Shown: positions 25,292 to 33,117, counted from the stretch's first letter. The stretch: DNA of 37,753 bases from Streptomyces sp. NRRL S-244 (GCF_000717915.1 NZ_JOCX01000039.1:1-37753); one strand, 5' to 3'. A program made the numbers and translations. Notes: generated by a model not told the origin, from the letters alone.

Positions 25292-25319
25292 ACGTGGCAT
25301 CTCATGTGCCCAACCACGT
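25292..25319 (+). promoter_or_regulatory. Stem-loop in the rpsP leader
   Basis: ACGTGG (25292-25297) pairs with CCACGT (25314-25319), loop of 16 bases, ending seven bases before the AGGAG of rpsP. It could be an autoregulatory or stability element; I know of no named family. Confidence 0.35.
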
Positions 25320-25342
25320 CAAGTTCAGGAGACACCACTCCA

Positions 25343-25783
25343 GTGGCAGTCAAGATCAAGCTCAAGCGCCTCGGCAAGATTCGCCAGCCGCACTACCGCA
25401 TCGTCGTCGCCGACGCCCGCACCCGCCGTGACGGTCGCGCGATCGAAGAGATCGGTATCTACCACCCGACGTACAACCCGTCGCGCATCGAGGTCAACGC
25501 CGAGCGTGCGCAGTACTGGCTGTCTGTTGGCGCCCAGCCCACCGAGGCTGTTCTCGCCATCCTGAAGCTGACCGGTGACTGGCAGGCCCACAAGGGCCTC
25601 CCGGCCCCCGCGCCGCTGCTGCAGCCGGAGACGAAGGAGAGCAAGCGTCGCTCCTTCGACGAGTTCGCCAAGGCCCTCGAGGGCATCGGCGAGACCAAGG
25701 GCGAGGCCATCACGCAGAAGGCGAAGAAGGCCGACAAGAAGGCGGACGAGGCTGAGGCCGCCGCCGAGTCGACCGAGGCCTGA
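25343..25783 (+). CDS. rpsP: 30S ribosomal protein S16
   Basis: S16 is an assembly protein of the 30S body and platform. GTG 25343 has AGGAG ten bases upstream and gives [20 protein letters not shown], the family N-terminus; an earlier in-frame ATG (25304) has no ribosome site. The 146-residue protein has the S16 core to about residue 85 and a charged C-terminal extension rich in Lys, Ala and Glu, longer than the roughly 80-residue E. coli form but normal for actinobacteria. First gene of rpsP-khpA-rimM-trmD-rplS. Confidence 0.97.
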   Translation: MAVKIKLKRLGKIRQPHYRIVVADARTRRDGRAIEEIGIYHPTYNPSRIEVNAERAQYWLSVGAQPTEAVLAILKLTGDWQAHKGLPAPAPLLQPETKESKRRSFDEFAKALEGIGETKGEAITQKAKKADKKADEAEAAAESTEA

Positions 25784-25785
25784 TC

Positions 25786-26025
25786 ATGCTCGAGGAGGCT
25801 CTTGAGCACCTCGTAAAGGGCATTGTGGACAACCCCGACGAAGTGCAGGTCGCCTCGCGCAACCTGCGTCGCGGGCAGGTGCTCGAGGTCCGGGTTCACC
25901 CGGACGACCTCGGGAAGGTGATCGGCCGCAACGGCCGCACCGCGCGTGCCCTGCGTACCGTCGTGGGCGCCATCGGCGGCCGGGGGATCCGCGTCGACCT
26001 CGTCGACGTGGACCAGGTCCGCTGA
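25786..26025 (+). CDS. khpA: KH-domain RNA-binding protein (KhpA/YlqC family)
   Basis: A 79-residue single KH domain protein that starts two bases after the rpsP stop. The KH signature G-R-N-G at residues 48-51, in V-I-G-R-N-G-R-T-A-R-A-L, is intact. KhpA homologues bind many transcripts and affect cell size in firmicutes; the function in Streptomyces is not established. The location between rpsP and rimM is conserved across Gram-positives. A large hairpin follows before rimM. Confidence 0.93.
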   Translation: MLEEALEHLVKGIVDNPDEVQVASRNLRRGQVLEVRVHPDDLGKVIGRNGRTARALRTVVGAIGGRGIRVDLVDVDQVR

Positions 26026-26057
26026 GACTTGGTTCATTGAGAACGTGAATCACCGGC

Positions 26058-26095
26058 ACGGGCCGGGGAGGGCATTCGTGCCCGCCCCGGCCCGT
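26058..26095 (+). promoter_or_regulatory. Long hairpin between khpA and rimM
   Basis: Arms ACGGGCCGGGG (26058-26068) with CCCCGGCCCGT (26085-26095), one A/G mismatch, then GGGCA-TTCG-TGCCC: 16 pairs capped by a TTCG tetraloop. It ends 13 bases before the rimM ribosome site. There is no T tract. It could be a partial terminator, a processing site or a stabilising element within the operon. Confidence 0.72.
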
Positions 26096-26118
26096 CGTCG
26101 TCTGAACAGGAGAAATAG

Positions 26119-26682
26119 GTGGAGCTGGTAGTCGCGCGGATCGGCCGCGCCCACGGGATCAAGGGTGAGGTCACCGTCGAGGTGCGGACCGACGAGCCGG
26201 AGCTGCGGCTCTCGCCCGGCGCCGTTCTGCGGACCGAACCGGCGGCGGCGGGTCCGCTGACCATCGAGACGGGCCGCGTGCACAGCGGGAGGCTGATGCT
26301 CCGCTTCGCCGGCGTCAAGGACCGCACCGGTGCCGAGGCGCTGCGCAACATCCTGCTGATCGCCGACGTCGACCCGACGGAGCTCCCCGAGGAAGAAGAC
26401 GAGTACTACGACCACCAGCTGATGGACCTGGACGTGGTGCTCGAGGACGGTACCGAGATCGGCCGGATCACCGAGATCTCCCACCTGCCCTCGCAGGACC
26501 TCTTCATCGTCGAACGCCCCGACGGCACCGAGGTGATGATCCCGTTCGTCGAGGAGATCGTCGCCGAGATCGACCTGGAGGAGCAGCGCTGCGTCATCAC
26601 GCCGCCGCCCGGGCTGATCGACGACCGCGCCGAGATCGTCTCCACGCGTGACGACGGGGCCGAGGCCGGGGAAGAAGCCTGA
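26119..26682 (+). CDS. rimM: 16S rRNA processing protein RimM
   Basis: RimM binds S19 and helps mature the 30S head. GTG 26119 is preceded by GGAG. The 187-residue protein opens [17 protein letters not shown], the family N-terminus, and has the PRC-barrel half with Y-Y-D-H-Q-L-M-D-L and MIPFVEEIV near residues 136-144. A short acidic tail ends the protein. Its TGA overlaps the trmD ATG by one base, so the two are translationally coupled. Confidence 0.95.
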   Translation: MELVVARIGRAHGIKGEVTVEVRTDEPELRLSPGAVLRTEPAAAGPLTIETGRVHSGRLMLRFAGVKDRTGAEALRNILLIADVDPTELPEEEDEYYDHQLMDLDVVLEDGTEIGRITEISHLPSQDLFIVERPDGTEVMIPFVEEIVAEIDLEEQRCVITPPPGLIDDRAEIVSTRDDGAEAGEEA

Positions 26683-27503
26683 TGCGTCTCGACGTCGTCA
26701 CGATCTTCCCCGAGTACCTGGAGCCGCTCAACGTCTCCCTCGTCGGCAAGGCGAGGGCCCGCGGGCAGCTCGACGTACACGTCCACGACCTGCGGGACTG
26801 GACGTACGACCGGCACAACACGGTCGACGACACCCCCTACGGCGGCGGTCCCGGCATGGTCATGAAGACCGAGCCGTGGGGCGAGGCCCTCGACACGGCC
26901 CTGGCCGACGGATACGAGTCCGGCGCGCGCGGGCCCGTCATGGTCGTCCCCACGCCCAGTGGCCGCCCGTTCACCCAGGAACTGGCCGTCGAGCTCTCCG
27001 AGCGGCCCTGGCTGATCTTCACGCCGGCCCGGTACGAGGGCATCGACCGCCGGGTCATGGACGAGTACGCCACGCGCATGCCGGTCTACGAGGTCTCCAT
27101 CGGCGACTACGTGCTGGCGGGCGGCGAGGCCGCCGTCCTGGTGGTCACCGAGGCCGTGGCCCGGCTGCTGCCCGGAGTGCTCGGCAACGCCGAATCACAC
27201 CGCGACGACTCCTTCGCACCCGGCGAGATGGCGAACCTGCTGGAGGGGCCGGTCTACACGAAGCCCCCGGAGTGGCGCGGCCGGGGCATCCCGGACGTGC
27301 TGCTCAGCGGCCACCACGGGAAGATCGCCCGCTGGCGCCGGGACGAGGCCTTCCGCCGGACCGCGCGGCACCGCCCCGATCTGATCGAGCGCTGCGAGGC
27401 CTCCGCCTTCGACAAGAAGGACCGCGAGATCCTGAGCATCCTGGGCTGGCGGCCCGCCGCCGACGGCCGATTTTGGCGTAGGCCGGAGGCCGTGGAAGAA
27501 TAG
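26682..27503 (+). CDS. trmD: tRNA (guanine37-N1)-methyltransferase
   Basis: TrmD methylates G37 next to the anticodon, preventing +1 frameshifts. The 273-residue protein starts [21 protein letters not shown]-knot features are present: [33 protein letters not shown] and [10 protein letters not shown]. Length is slightly above the E. coli form. The gene overlaps rimM and is followed by a 133-bp leader before rplS. Confidence 0.97.
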   Translation: MRLDVVTIFPEYLEPLNVSLVGKARARGQLDVHVHDLRDWTYDRHNTVDDTPYGGGPGMVMKTEPWGEALDTALADGYESGARGPVMVVPTPSGRPFTQELAVELSERPWLIFTPARYEGIDRRVMDEYATRMPVYEVSIGDYVLAGGEAAVLVVTEAVARLLPGVLGNAESHRDDSFAPGEMANLLEGPVYTKPPEWRGRGIPDVLLSGHHGKIARWRRDEAFRRTARHRPDLIERCEASAFDKKDREILSILGWRPAADGRFWRRPEAVEE

Positions 27504-27636
27504 GCGGCTGCTGTGTGCTCGCGTGCGCCCCTGCCACAGGGGGACAGTCGCCCGCCGAGTGACGCGGCTCCCGAATTCTCTCCGGAAACCCGCACCGGCG
27601 GCCTGTGGCGTCGTGCGAAGAAAGCAGACGAAGAAC

Positions 27637-27987
27637 ATGTCTCACCTGCTCGATGGCGTCAACGCCGCCTCGATCCGCTCCGACGTCCCGGCCTTCCGCC
27701 CGGGTGACACGATCAACGTGCACGTCCGCGTCATCGAGGGCAACCGCTCCCGTATCCAGCAGTTCAAGGGTGTTGTCATCCGTCGCCAGGGCTCTGGCGT
27801 CTCCGAGACCTTCACCGTTCGCAAGGTCTCCTTCAGCGTCGGCGTCGAGCGCACCTTCCCGGTGAACTCCCCGATCTTCGAGAAGATCGAGCTCGTCACC
27901 CGCGGTGACGTGCGTCGCGCCAAGCTGTACTTCCTCCGTGAGCTCCGCGGCAAGGCCGCGAAGATCAAGGAGAAGCGCGACCGCTGA
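27637..27987 (+). CDS. rplS: 50S ribosomal protein L19
   Basis: L19 sits at the 30S-50S interface. ATG 27637 gives the 116-residue protein starting [20 protein letters not shown], the family N-terminus; a longer in-frame reading from 27523 is leader sequence. The core [14 protein letters not shown] and F-P-V-N-S-P are canonical. The ribosome site is weak (GAAGAA). A short CCCCTG/CAGGGG dyad lies in the leader at 27528-27542. Last ribosomal gene of the operon; the next hairpin terminator is inside the following sipW gene. Confidence 0.97.
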   Translation: MSHLLDGVNAASIRSDVPAFRPGDTINVHVRVIEGNRSRIQQFKGVVIRRQGSGVSETFTVRKVSFSVGVERTFPVNSPIFEKIELVTRGDVRRAKLYFLRELRGKAAKIKEKRDR

Positions 27988-28017
27988 TCTCCTCTCCGGG
28001 TTCCGGGGGCGGCCGGA

Positions 28018-28023
28018 TAGGCT
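28018..28023 (+). promoter_or_regulatory. -10 of sipW predicting a leaderless mRNA
   Basis: TAGGCT is eight bases before the sipW ATG and no ribosome site is present. No clear -35. If used, the transcript would begin essentially at the ATG. Confidence 0.4.
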
Positions 28024-28031
28024 CGCCCTCG

Positions 28032-28817
28032 ATGGACACCGAAGCAGAGCTCACACAGCGCGGCCACTCCTCCCCCGAATCGGGGGAGGGGCGGCCGCGT
28101 TTTGCGTTGTGGGGGCGCCGCGCGCTGCCCGGGTGGCGGGTCTTCCTGACGCTGCGGGGGGCCGCGGCGCTCGGCGTGCTCTGCACGGGCTTCCTGCTGC
28201 TGGTCAGCAACTTCGTCGTACAGCCCTTCCAGATCCCGAGCCGGTCGATGGAGCCGACGCTCCAGGTCGGGGACCGGGTGCTGGTGAACAAGCTGGCGTA
28301 CCGTTTCGGCGACCGGCCGAAGCGCGGGGACGTGGTGGTCTTCGACGGCACGGGCTCCTTCGTACGGGAGCGGCCCGAGGGCAATCCGATCGGCGAGGCC
28401 CTGCACGGCGCGGCCTCCGCGCTCGGGATCGGCGAGCCGTCCGAGACCGACTTCGTGAAGCGGGTCGTGGGCGTCGGCGGGGACGACGTGGTGTGCTGCG
28501 ACGCAGGAGGGCGGATCAAGGTGAACGGGGTTCCGGTGGAGGAGCCGTACCTGTACCCCGGCGACGCGCCCTCGAAGGTGCCCTTCCGGATCGTCGTACC
28601 CCTGGGGACCCTGTGGGTCATGGGTGATCATCGTTCCCAGTCCCGGGACTCCCGGGACCACCTGGGGGAACCGGGCGGGGGGATGGTGCCGGTGGAGAAG
28701 GTGATCGGGCGGGCCGACTGGATCGGCTGGCCGGTATCGCGGTGGGGATCGACTCCTACGACTCCTGCGGCGACCGCGTCCACGGCGACACCGTCCTCCG
28801 GTGGCGGTCATGGGTAG
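28032..28817 (+). CDS. sipW: Type I signal peptidase SipW
   Basis: A membrane serine-lysine protease that removes signal peptides on the outer face of the membrane. The 261-residue protein has a transmembrane segment at about 42-60, catalytic Ser72 in I-P-S-R-S-M-E-P-T-L and Lys143 in F-V-K-R-V-V-G-V-G-G-D, and the box V-M-G-D-H-R-S-Q-S-R-D-S-R. The N-terminal 25 residues are encoded by a terminator-like hairpin. First of four sip genes; in S. lividans sipW-sipX-sipY form one operon, which fits the spacing here (sipX overlaps this gene). Start choice is by reading-frame opening; no better ribosome site is seen downstream. Confidence 0.9.
   Translation: MDTEAELTQRGHSSPESGEGRPRFALWGRRALPGWRVFLTLRGAAALGVLCTGFLLLVSNFVVQPFQIPSRSMEPTLQVGDRVLVNKLAYRFGDRPKRGDVVVFDGTGSFVRERPEGNPIGEALHGAASALGIGEPSETDFVKRVVGVGGDDVVCCDAGGRIKVNGVPVEEPYLYPGDAPSKVPFRIVVPLGTLWVMGDHRSQSRDSRDHLGEPGGGMVPVEKVIGRADWIGWPVSRWGSTPTTPAATASTATPSSGGGHG
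28059..28103 (+). terminator. Terminator-like hairpin inside the 5' coding region of sipW
   Basis: Arms 28059-28077 and 28081-28099 form about 18 pairs with one A/C mismatch and one G-U, around CTCCCCCGAATCGGGGGAG, followed directly by TTTT. It begins 72 bp after the rplS stop and spans sipW codons 10-23. It is the first plausible terminator for the rpsP operon and also lies within the first 70 nt of a sipW transcript. Confidence 0.7.
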
Positions 28818-29838
28818 CCGGGGGCGGCCCAGAGGCGGCCGGGTCCCCGAGCCGGAGCCGGATCCGGAGCCCGAGCCGAGGCGGACGCCCCAGCCCCCGC
28901 CCGCGCCCCAATTCTGGCGTGCACCCGAGACGCCGGGCGGCCCCGCGCCCCGGCGGGAGCCCGAGCCCCGGCGGGAGCCCGAGCCCGCCGCGGTCCCCGA
29001 GCGGCCGGTGCGGGAGCCCGGGTCGCGGCGAGGGGCCAAGGCGCAACCCGTCGCGGCCGAGAGCGGCGGCCGGGCCGAGCGGCGCCGGCTGGCCCGCCGG
29101 GTCAAGCGGCGCAGGCGTACCCGCCGGGTGGGCGAGGTACCGCTGCTGATCATCGTGGCGCTGTGCATCGCGCTCGTCCTCAAGACCTTCCTCGTGCAGG
29201 CCTTCTTCATCCCGTCCGGATCCATGGAGCAGACGATCCGGATCGGCGACCGCGTGCTCGTCGACAAGCTGACGCCGTGGTTCGGCTCCAAGGTCGAGCG
29301 CGGTGACGTCGTGGTGTTCAAGGACCCCGGCGGCTGGCTCAAGGGCGAGGCCGCGCGCCCGCCCCAGGACCCGGTCGGCGTCAAGCAGATCAAGGAGACG
29401 CTGACCTTCATCGGCCTGCTGCCCTCCGCCGACGAACAGGACCTGATCAAGCGGGTCATCGGCGTCGGCGGCGACACCGTCGTGTGCTGCGACGCCAAGG
29501 GCCGCGTCACCGTCAACGGAACGGCGCTCGACGAGCCGTACGTGAATCCCGGCAACGCCCCCTCCGAAATCCGGTTCGAGGTGCAGGTGCCCCGCGGCCG
29601 GCTCTTCGTGATGGGCGACCACCGGGCGAATTCGGCCGATTCCCGCTACCACCTCGACGAGGCCTTCGACGGCACCATCGACGAGAAGGGGGTCGTGGGT
29701 CAGGCCGTCGTCATCGCCTGGCCGTTCGACCACTGGCGCAAGCTCGAACAGCCCGTGACCTTCCGTTCGGTTCCCGATCCGGCCCCGAGCGGGCGACGCG
29801 GCCGCCGGCGGCGCCGCCGCGGTCCACCGTTCGCATAG
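28810..29838 (+). CDS. sipX: Type I signal peptidase SipX
   Basis: A 342-residue signal peptidase with a long cytoplasmic N-terminus. ATG 28810 overlaps the sipW end; GTG 28801 is the alternative. Residues 12-75 are rich in Pro, Glu and Arg with repeats such as R-R-E-P-E-P, and residues 90-107 are a strongly basic Arg/Lys patch directly before the membrane segment (about 109-126). Catalytic Ser138 is in I-P-S-G-S-M-E-Q and Lys214 in L-I-K-R-V-I-G-V-G-G-D. The box V-M-G-D-H-R-A-N-S-A-D-S-R is intact. The C-terminus is Arg-rich without a clear second membrane segment. Confidence 0.93.
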   Translation: MGSRGRPRGGRVPEPEPDPEPEPRRTPQPPPAPQFWRAPETPGGPAPRREPEPRREPEPAAVPERPVREPGSRRGAKAQPVAAESGGRAERRRLARRVKRRRRTRRVGEVPLLIIVALCIALVLKTFLVQAFFIPSGSMEQTIRIGDRVLVDKLTPWFGSKVERGDVVVFKDPGGWLKGEAARPPQDPVGVKQIKETLTFIGLLPSADEQDLIKRVIGVGGDTVVCCDAKGRVTVNGTALDEPYVNPGNAPSEIRFEVQVPRGRLFVMGDHRANSADSRYHLDEAFDGTIDEKGVVGQAVVIAWPFDHWRKLEQPVTFRSVPDPAPSGRRGRRRRRRGPPFA

Positions 29839-29939
29839 TGTGTCCTCGGTCTCCCGCGCCTTAGGGAACTCCCGCTCGTTAAGGGAGGGGAGGGCCCGTA
29901 TCCGAATTCGGCGCGGGCGGCGATCTGCGAGGTTGAGGA

Positions 29940-30845
29940 GTGGATGTGGGGGATGTGGCGGTAGGCGCGCGATCCGGACGCGATGAAGGCGAGGAGCGGC
30001 CGGACGATGCCGAGCGCGAGGCCGAGGAGGGTGCCGACGCGAAGCCGCACCGCTCGTTCTGGAAGGAGCTCCCGCTCCTCATCGGCATCGCCCTGCTGCT
30101 CGCCCTGCTGATCAAGACCTTCCTGGTGCAGGCGTTCTCGATCCCGTCCGACTCGATGCAGAACACCCTGCAGCGGGGCGACCGGGTGCTCGTGGACAAG
30201 CTGACCCCGTGGTTCGGCTCGGAGCCCGAGCGCGGCGAGGTCGTGGTCTTCCACGACCCCGCGAGCTGGCTGGCCGGGGAGCCCACCCCGGAGCCCAACT
30301 TCGCGCAGCAGATCCTCAGCAAGATCGGCCTGATGCCGTCCGCGGACGAGAAGGACCTGATCAAGCGGACCATCGCCATCGGCGGTGACACGGTCGAGTG
30401 CAAGAAGGGCGGACCGGTCGTCGTCAACGGCAAGGAGCTCGACGAGCCGTACATCTACCCGGGCAACACCCCGTGCGACGACGCCCCGTTCGGTCCGATC
30501 ACGGTGCCCAAGGGCAAGATCTGGGTGATGGGCGACCACCGGCAGAACTCGCAGGACTCCCGCTACCACATGCAGGACTCCACCCAGGGCTTCGTCCCGG
30601 TCGACAAGGTCGTCGGGCGGGCCGTGGTCGTGGCCTGGCCGATCACCCGCTGGGCGACCCTGCCCATCCCGGACACGTTCGACCAGCCCGGCATCGGGAA
30701 CCAGACCAAGGCGACCGCGATGGGCCTCGGGGCCGCCGGGCTGGCGCCCGTCGGGCTCGGACCGGCCGCGCTGGGCCTGGCCGGAGCGGTTCCGGTCGTG
30801 ATGTGGCGCCGGCGGAGGCTGACCAGCGGGACTACCGGCAGGTAG
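29940..30845 (+). CDS. sipY: Type I signal peptidase SipY
   Basis: A 301-residue signal peptidase. GTG 29940 follows TTGAGGA closely; GTG 29946 with better spacing from GAGGA is an alternative. After an acidic cytoplasmic region (to residue 35), a membrane segment spans about 44-60. Catalytic Ser72 lies in I-P-S-D-S-M-Q and Lys142 in L-I-K-R-T-I-A-I-G-G-D; the box V-M-G-D-H-R-Q-N-S-Q-D-S-R is intact. A second membrane segment near 266-290 ends in W-R-R-R-R. SipY is reported as the main peptidase in S. lividans. A 101-bp spacer separates it from sipX. Confidence 0.94.
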   Translation: MDVGDVAVGARSGRDEGEERPDDAEREAEEGADAKPHRSFWKELPLLIGIALLLALLIKTFLVQAFSIPSDSMQNTLQRGDRVLVDKLTPWFGSEPERGEVVVFHDPASWLAGEPTPEPNFAQQILSKIGLMPSADEKDLIKRTIAIGGDTVECKKGGPVVVNGKELDEPYIYPGNTPCDDAPFGPITVPKGKIWVMGDHRQNSQDSRYHMQDSTQGFVPVDKVVGRAVVVAWPITRWATLPIPDTFDQPGIGNQTKATAMGLGAAGLAPVGLGPAALGLAGAVPVVMWRRRRLTSGTTGR

Positions 30846-30848
30846 GGT
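30819..30848 (+). promoter_or_regulatory. sipZ promoter overlapping the sipY stop codon
   Basis: CTGACC (30819-30824), 18-bp spacer, TAGGGT (30843-30848), whose first three bases are the sipY stop TAG. Both boxes fit the Streptomyces consensus. It agrees with the separate sipZ operon described in S. lividans. Confidence 0.6.
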
Positions 30849-30889
30849 GCCGCCCAGGTCGTCGATCCCGGAAGTGTGGGGGCGCTGCA

Positions 30890-31711
30890 ATGGGCGAAAC
30901 GCTGAAAACGCAGACAAGCGGTACCGAGGGCATACGCGGTACCGGAGCAACACGCGGTGGCAAGGACGGCCGCGGCGGTCTCGGCAACGTGCTGTCGGGA
31001 GTCGCCGTGGCCGTCGGCTTTGTCCTCTTCCTGGGCGCCTTCGCCTGGGGGGCCTTCACCTACCGGCCGTACACGGTGCCGACCGACTCGATGATGCCGA
31101 CGGTGAACCCCGGCGACCGCGTGATCGCCCAGCGCATCGACGGCGGTCAGGTGCGGCGCGGCGACGTCGTCGTGTTCACCGACCACGCGTGGAGCGACTC
31201 GCCCATGGTCAAGCGCGTCGTCGCCGTCGGCGGCGACACCGTGAAGTGCTGCGCGGCGGGCGGCCGCCTCACCGTCAACGGCCAGGAGCTCGACGAGCCG
31301 TACCTCGAGCACGCCCTGCCCGAGGGGGAGCCCGCGAACAGCGCCGCGGTGCCGGCCTCCGACACTCCCTTCGAGGTCACGGTGCCCGAGGGCAACCTCT
31401 TCCTGCTGGGCGACCGGCGCGCCGCCTCGCTCGACTCCCGGTCCCACCTCCAGGAGGCCGGCCAGGGCACCGTGCCGCGGTCCGCGGTACAGGCCCGGGT
31501 CGACGCCCTCGCCTGGCCCACGGTGAAGATGCTGGAGCGGCCCGCCACGTACGCCTCCCTGCCCGGCGGGACCTCGCGGCCGGGGCCGCTGCGCCTCCAG
31601 CTGGCCGCGGTGGCGGCCGGAGCCGCCCTGGTGTTGCTGGGGGCCGCGTACGGGCCTCTCGTACGGGTCCTGGGGCGCGGGCGGCGGCGGGAGCCGGCCG
31701 GTGCCCGCTGA
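30890..31711 (+). CDS. sipZ: Type I signal peptidase SipZ
   Basis: A 273-residue signal peptidase starting MGETLKTQTS at ATG 30890. Membrane segment at about 36-56; catalytic Ser67 in V-P-T-D-S-M-M-P and Lys108 in M-V-K-R-V-V-A-V-G-G-D. The usual G-D-H-R-x2-S-x-D-S-R box reads G-D-R-R-A-A-S-L-D-S-R, with Arg for His. A second membrane segment lies near 237-258. First gene of a coupled group with the NUDIX gene, whose GTG lies before the sipZ stop. Probably transcribed from the promoter at 30819-30848. Confidence 0.92.
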   Translation: MGETLKTQTSGTEGIRGTGATRGGKDGRGGLGNVLSGVAVAVGFVLFLGAFAWGAFTYRPYTVPTDSMMPTVNPGDRVIAQRIDGGQVRRGDVVVFTDHAWSDSPMVKRVVAVGGDTVKCCAAGGRLTVNGQELDEPYLEHALPEGEPANSAAVPASDTPFEVTVPEGNLFLLGDRRAASLDSRSHLQEAGQGTVPRSAVQARVDALAWPTVKMLERPATYASLPGGTSRPGPLRLQLAAVAAGAALVLLGAAYGPLVRVLGRGRRREPAGAR

Positions 31712-32207
31712 CGCGGCCGCCGCGGGCGGCCCCCGCAGGGTGTCCCGGGTGATCCTGCTGGACCCCGAGGACCGGATCCTGCTGCTGCACGGCTTCGAAC
31801 CGGACAATCCCGCGGACCACTGGTGGTTCACCCCGGGCGGCGGGCTCGAAGGCGGCGAGACCCGGGAGCAGGCGGCGCTGCGGGAGCTCGCCGAGGAGAC
31901 GGGGATCACAGAGGTGGATCTGGGGCCGGTGCTGTGGCAGCGGTACTGCTCGTTCCCGTTCGACGGGCGGCGCTGGGAGCAGGACGAGTGGTACTACCTG
32001 GCCCGGACCGCGCGGACGCGGACCGAGATGAGCGGGCTCACCGAGCTGGAGCGACGCAGCGTCAGCGGTGCCAGGTGGTGGACCTCCGAGGAACTTCTCT
32101 CGGCCCATGAGACGGTGTACCCGACCAGACTCGCCGAGCTGCTCCGTACGCTGCTCGACGACGGTCCCCCGGGTGCGCCGGTGGTCCTGGCCCCGGAAAT
32201 CGTTTAG
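31701..32207 (+). CDS. NUDIX hydrolase
   Basis: A 168-residue protein from GTG 31701 with GGGAG eight bases upstream, overlapping the sipZ end by 11 bp. The complete Nudix box G-x5-E-x7-R-E-U-x-E-E-x-G-U is at residues 47-69, with the metal-binding E-E pair intact. NUDIX enzymes hydrolyse nucleoside diphosphates linked to other groups; the substrate (oxidised nucleotide, ADP-ribose or other) is not evident. It is the second gene of the sipZ operon; in mycobacteria rnhB occupies the comparable place after lepB. Confidence 0.9.
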   Translation: MPADAAAAGGPRRVSRVILLDPEDRILLLHGFEPDNPADHWWFTPGGGLEGGETREQAALRELAEETGITEVDLGPVLWQRYCSFPFDGRRWEQDEWYYLARTARTRTEMSGLTELERRSVSGARWWTSEELLSAHETVYPTRLAELLRTLLDDGPPGAPVVLAPEIV

Positions 32208-32262
32208 GGGCGCACGGGCCTGGCGCACAATAGGGGGACGCACGGCTGAAGGGGAACATGCC

Positions 32263-32571
32263 ATGAGCGCCGAGGACCTCGAGAAGTACGAGACCGAGAT
32301 GGAGCTGAAGCTCTATCGCGAGTACCGCGACGTCGTCGGGCTGTTCAAGTACGTGATCGAGACCGAACGTCGTTTCTACCTCACGAACGACTACGAGATG
32401 CAGGTGCACTCGGTCCAGGGGGAGGTGTTCTTCGAGGTCACGATGGCCGACGCCTGGGTGTGGGACATGTACCGGCCGGCCCGCTTCGTGAAGCAGGTGC
32501 GGGTGCTGACCTTCAAGGACGTGAACATCGAGGAGCTCAACAAGAGCGACCTCGAGCTGCCGGGCAGCTGA
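32263..32571 (+). CDS. DUF2469 family protein
   Basis: A 102-residue actinobacterial protein starting MSAEDLEKYETEMELKLYRE, with AAGGGGAA before the ATG. It is strongly charged and has a conserved central Y-E-M-Q-V-H-S-V-Q-G-E-V-F-F-E-V and A-W-V-W-D-M-Y-R-P-A-R-F-V-K. No catalytic motif is obvious. The family is known as DUF2469, conserved with yraN, the Mg-chelatase-like gene and lepB in actinobacteria, M. tuberculosis Rv2901c included. Function unknown. A putative -10 CACAAT is at 32226-32231. Confidence 0.9.
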   Translation: MSAEDLEKYETEMELKLYREYRDVVGLFKYVIETERRFYLTNDYEMQVHSVQGEVFFEVTMADAWVWDMYRPARFVKQVRVLTFKDVNIEELNKSDLELPGS

Positions 32572-32640
32572 CGCCCGGCCCTTCGCCGCCTGCGTGCGCT
32601 CCCGCCCCCGCGCCCGCGCCCACTGCCCCGGCCCTCCCGG

Positions 32641-32660
32641 CCTCACCCTCACGGGTGAGG
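32641..32660. promoter_or_regulatory. CTCACCC-N4-GGGTGAG palindrome before yraN
   Basis: CCTCACCC-TCAC-GGGTGAGG, an 8-bp perfect dyad. Its inner 7-bp arms and 4-bp spacing are the same as those of the palindrome at 545-564. It may be a DUF2469 terminator or an operator. Confidence 0.45.
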
Positions 32661-32663
32661 GGG

Positions 32664-32700
32664 TTGTCCACAATGCCCTCGCTGTCCACCAAGATCCACA
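32664..32700 (+). promoter_or_regulatory. DnaA box and two degenerate neighbours
   Basis: TTGTCCACA (32664-32672) is the Streptomyces consensus DnaA box. CTGTCCACC (32682-32690) and AGATCCACA (32692-32700) are degenerate copies in the same orientation. They occupy 37 bp in the 174-bp DUF2469-yraN spacer. Confidence 0.5.
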
Positions 32701-32745
32701 AGGTGGGCGGGGCCGCGGGATCGTCGGGGGCGGAGGTGGTGCCCG

Positions 32746-33117
32746 ATGAACGCGAAGGGCGTGGCACGGCAGGCGTTGGGGCGGTACGGCGAGGAACTCG
32801 CGGCGCGGCGGCTGACCGAGGCCGGCATGACGGTGATCGCGCGGAACTGGCGGTGCCGCAGCGGGGAGATCGACATCGTCGCGCGGGACGGGGACGCCCT
32901 CGTCGTGTGCGAGGTCAAGACGCGCCGGGCGGGGGATTTCGAACACCCCATGGCCGCCGTCCGGCCCGGCAAGGCCGAGCGCTTGCGCCGGCTCGCGGGG
33001 CGCTGGCTCGCCGACCACGGCGGACCGCCCCCGGGCGGGGTGCGGATCGACCTCGTGGGAGTCCTGCTGCCGCGGCGCGGTGCGGCCGTGGTGGAGCACG
33101 TCCGGGGGGTGTCGTGA
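32746..33117 (+). CDS. yraN: YraN family (UPF0102) nuclease-fold protein
   Basis: A 123-residue protein with GGAGG about nine bases before ATG 32746. It has the restriction-endonuclease-like core [20 protein letters not shown], whose D and E-x-K residues fit a PD-(D/E)xK active site. The family is suspected to act on Holliday junctions or in DNA uptake but is not well characterised. It overlaps the next gene by one base (TGATG) and forms a run yraN-yifB-dprA that is common in bacteria. Confidence 0.93.
   Translation: MNAKGVARQALGRYGEELAARRLTEAGMTVIARNWRCRSGEIDIVARDGDALVVCEVKTRRAGDFEHPMAAVRPGKAERLRRLAGRWLADHGGPPPGGVRIDLVGVLLPRRGAAVVEHVRGVS

Noticed and set aside
26032..26050. Similarity of GGTTCATTGAGAACGTGAA to the glcP operator motif
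   Set aside because: The match needs a one-base gap and breaks the dyad; it is likely chance next to the khpA stop.
29860..29939. Promoter or terminator between sipX and sipY
   Set aside because: Weak CTCCC/GGGAG dyads and an isolated CCGAATTCGG palindrome are present, but no convincing -10/-35 pair or stable hairpin.
32460..33116. Upstream extension of the yifB frame
   Set aside because: It runs through yraN in another frame and lacks similarity to the family N-terminus; ATG 33117 is coupled to the yraN stop.
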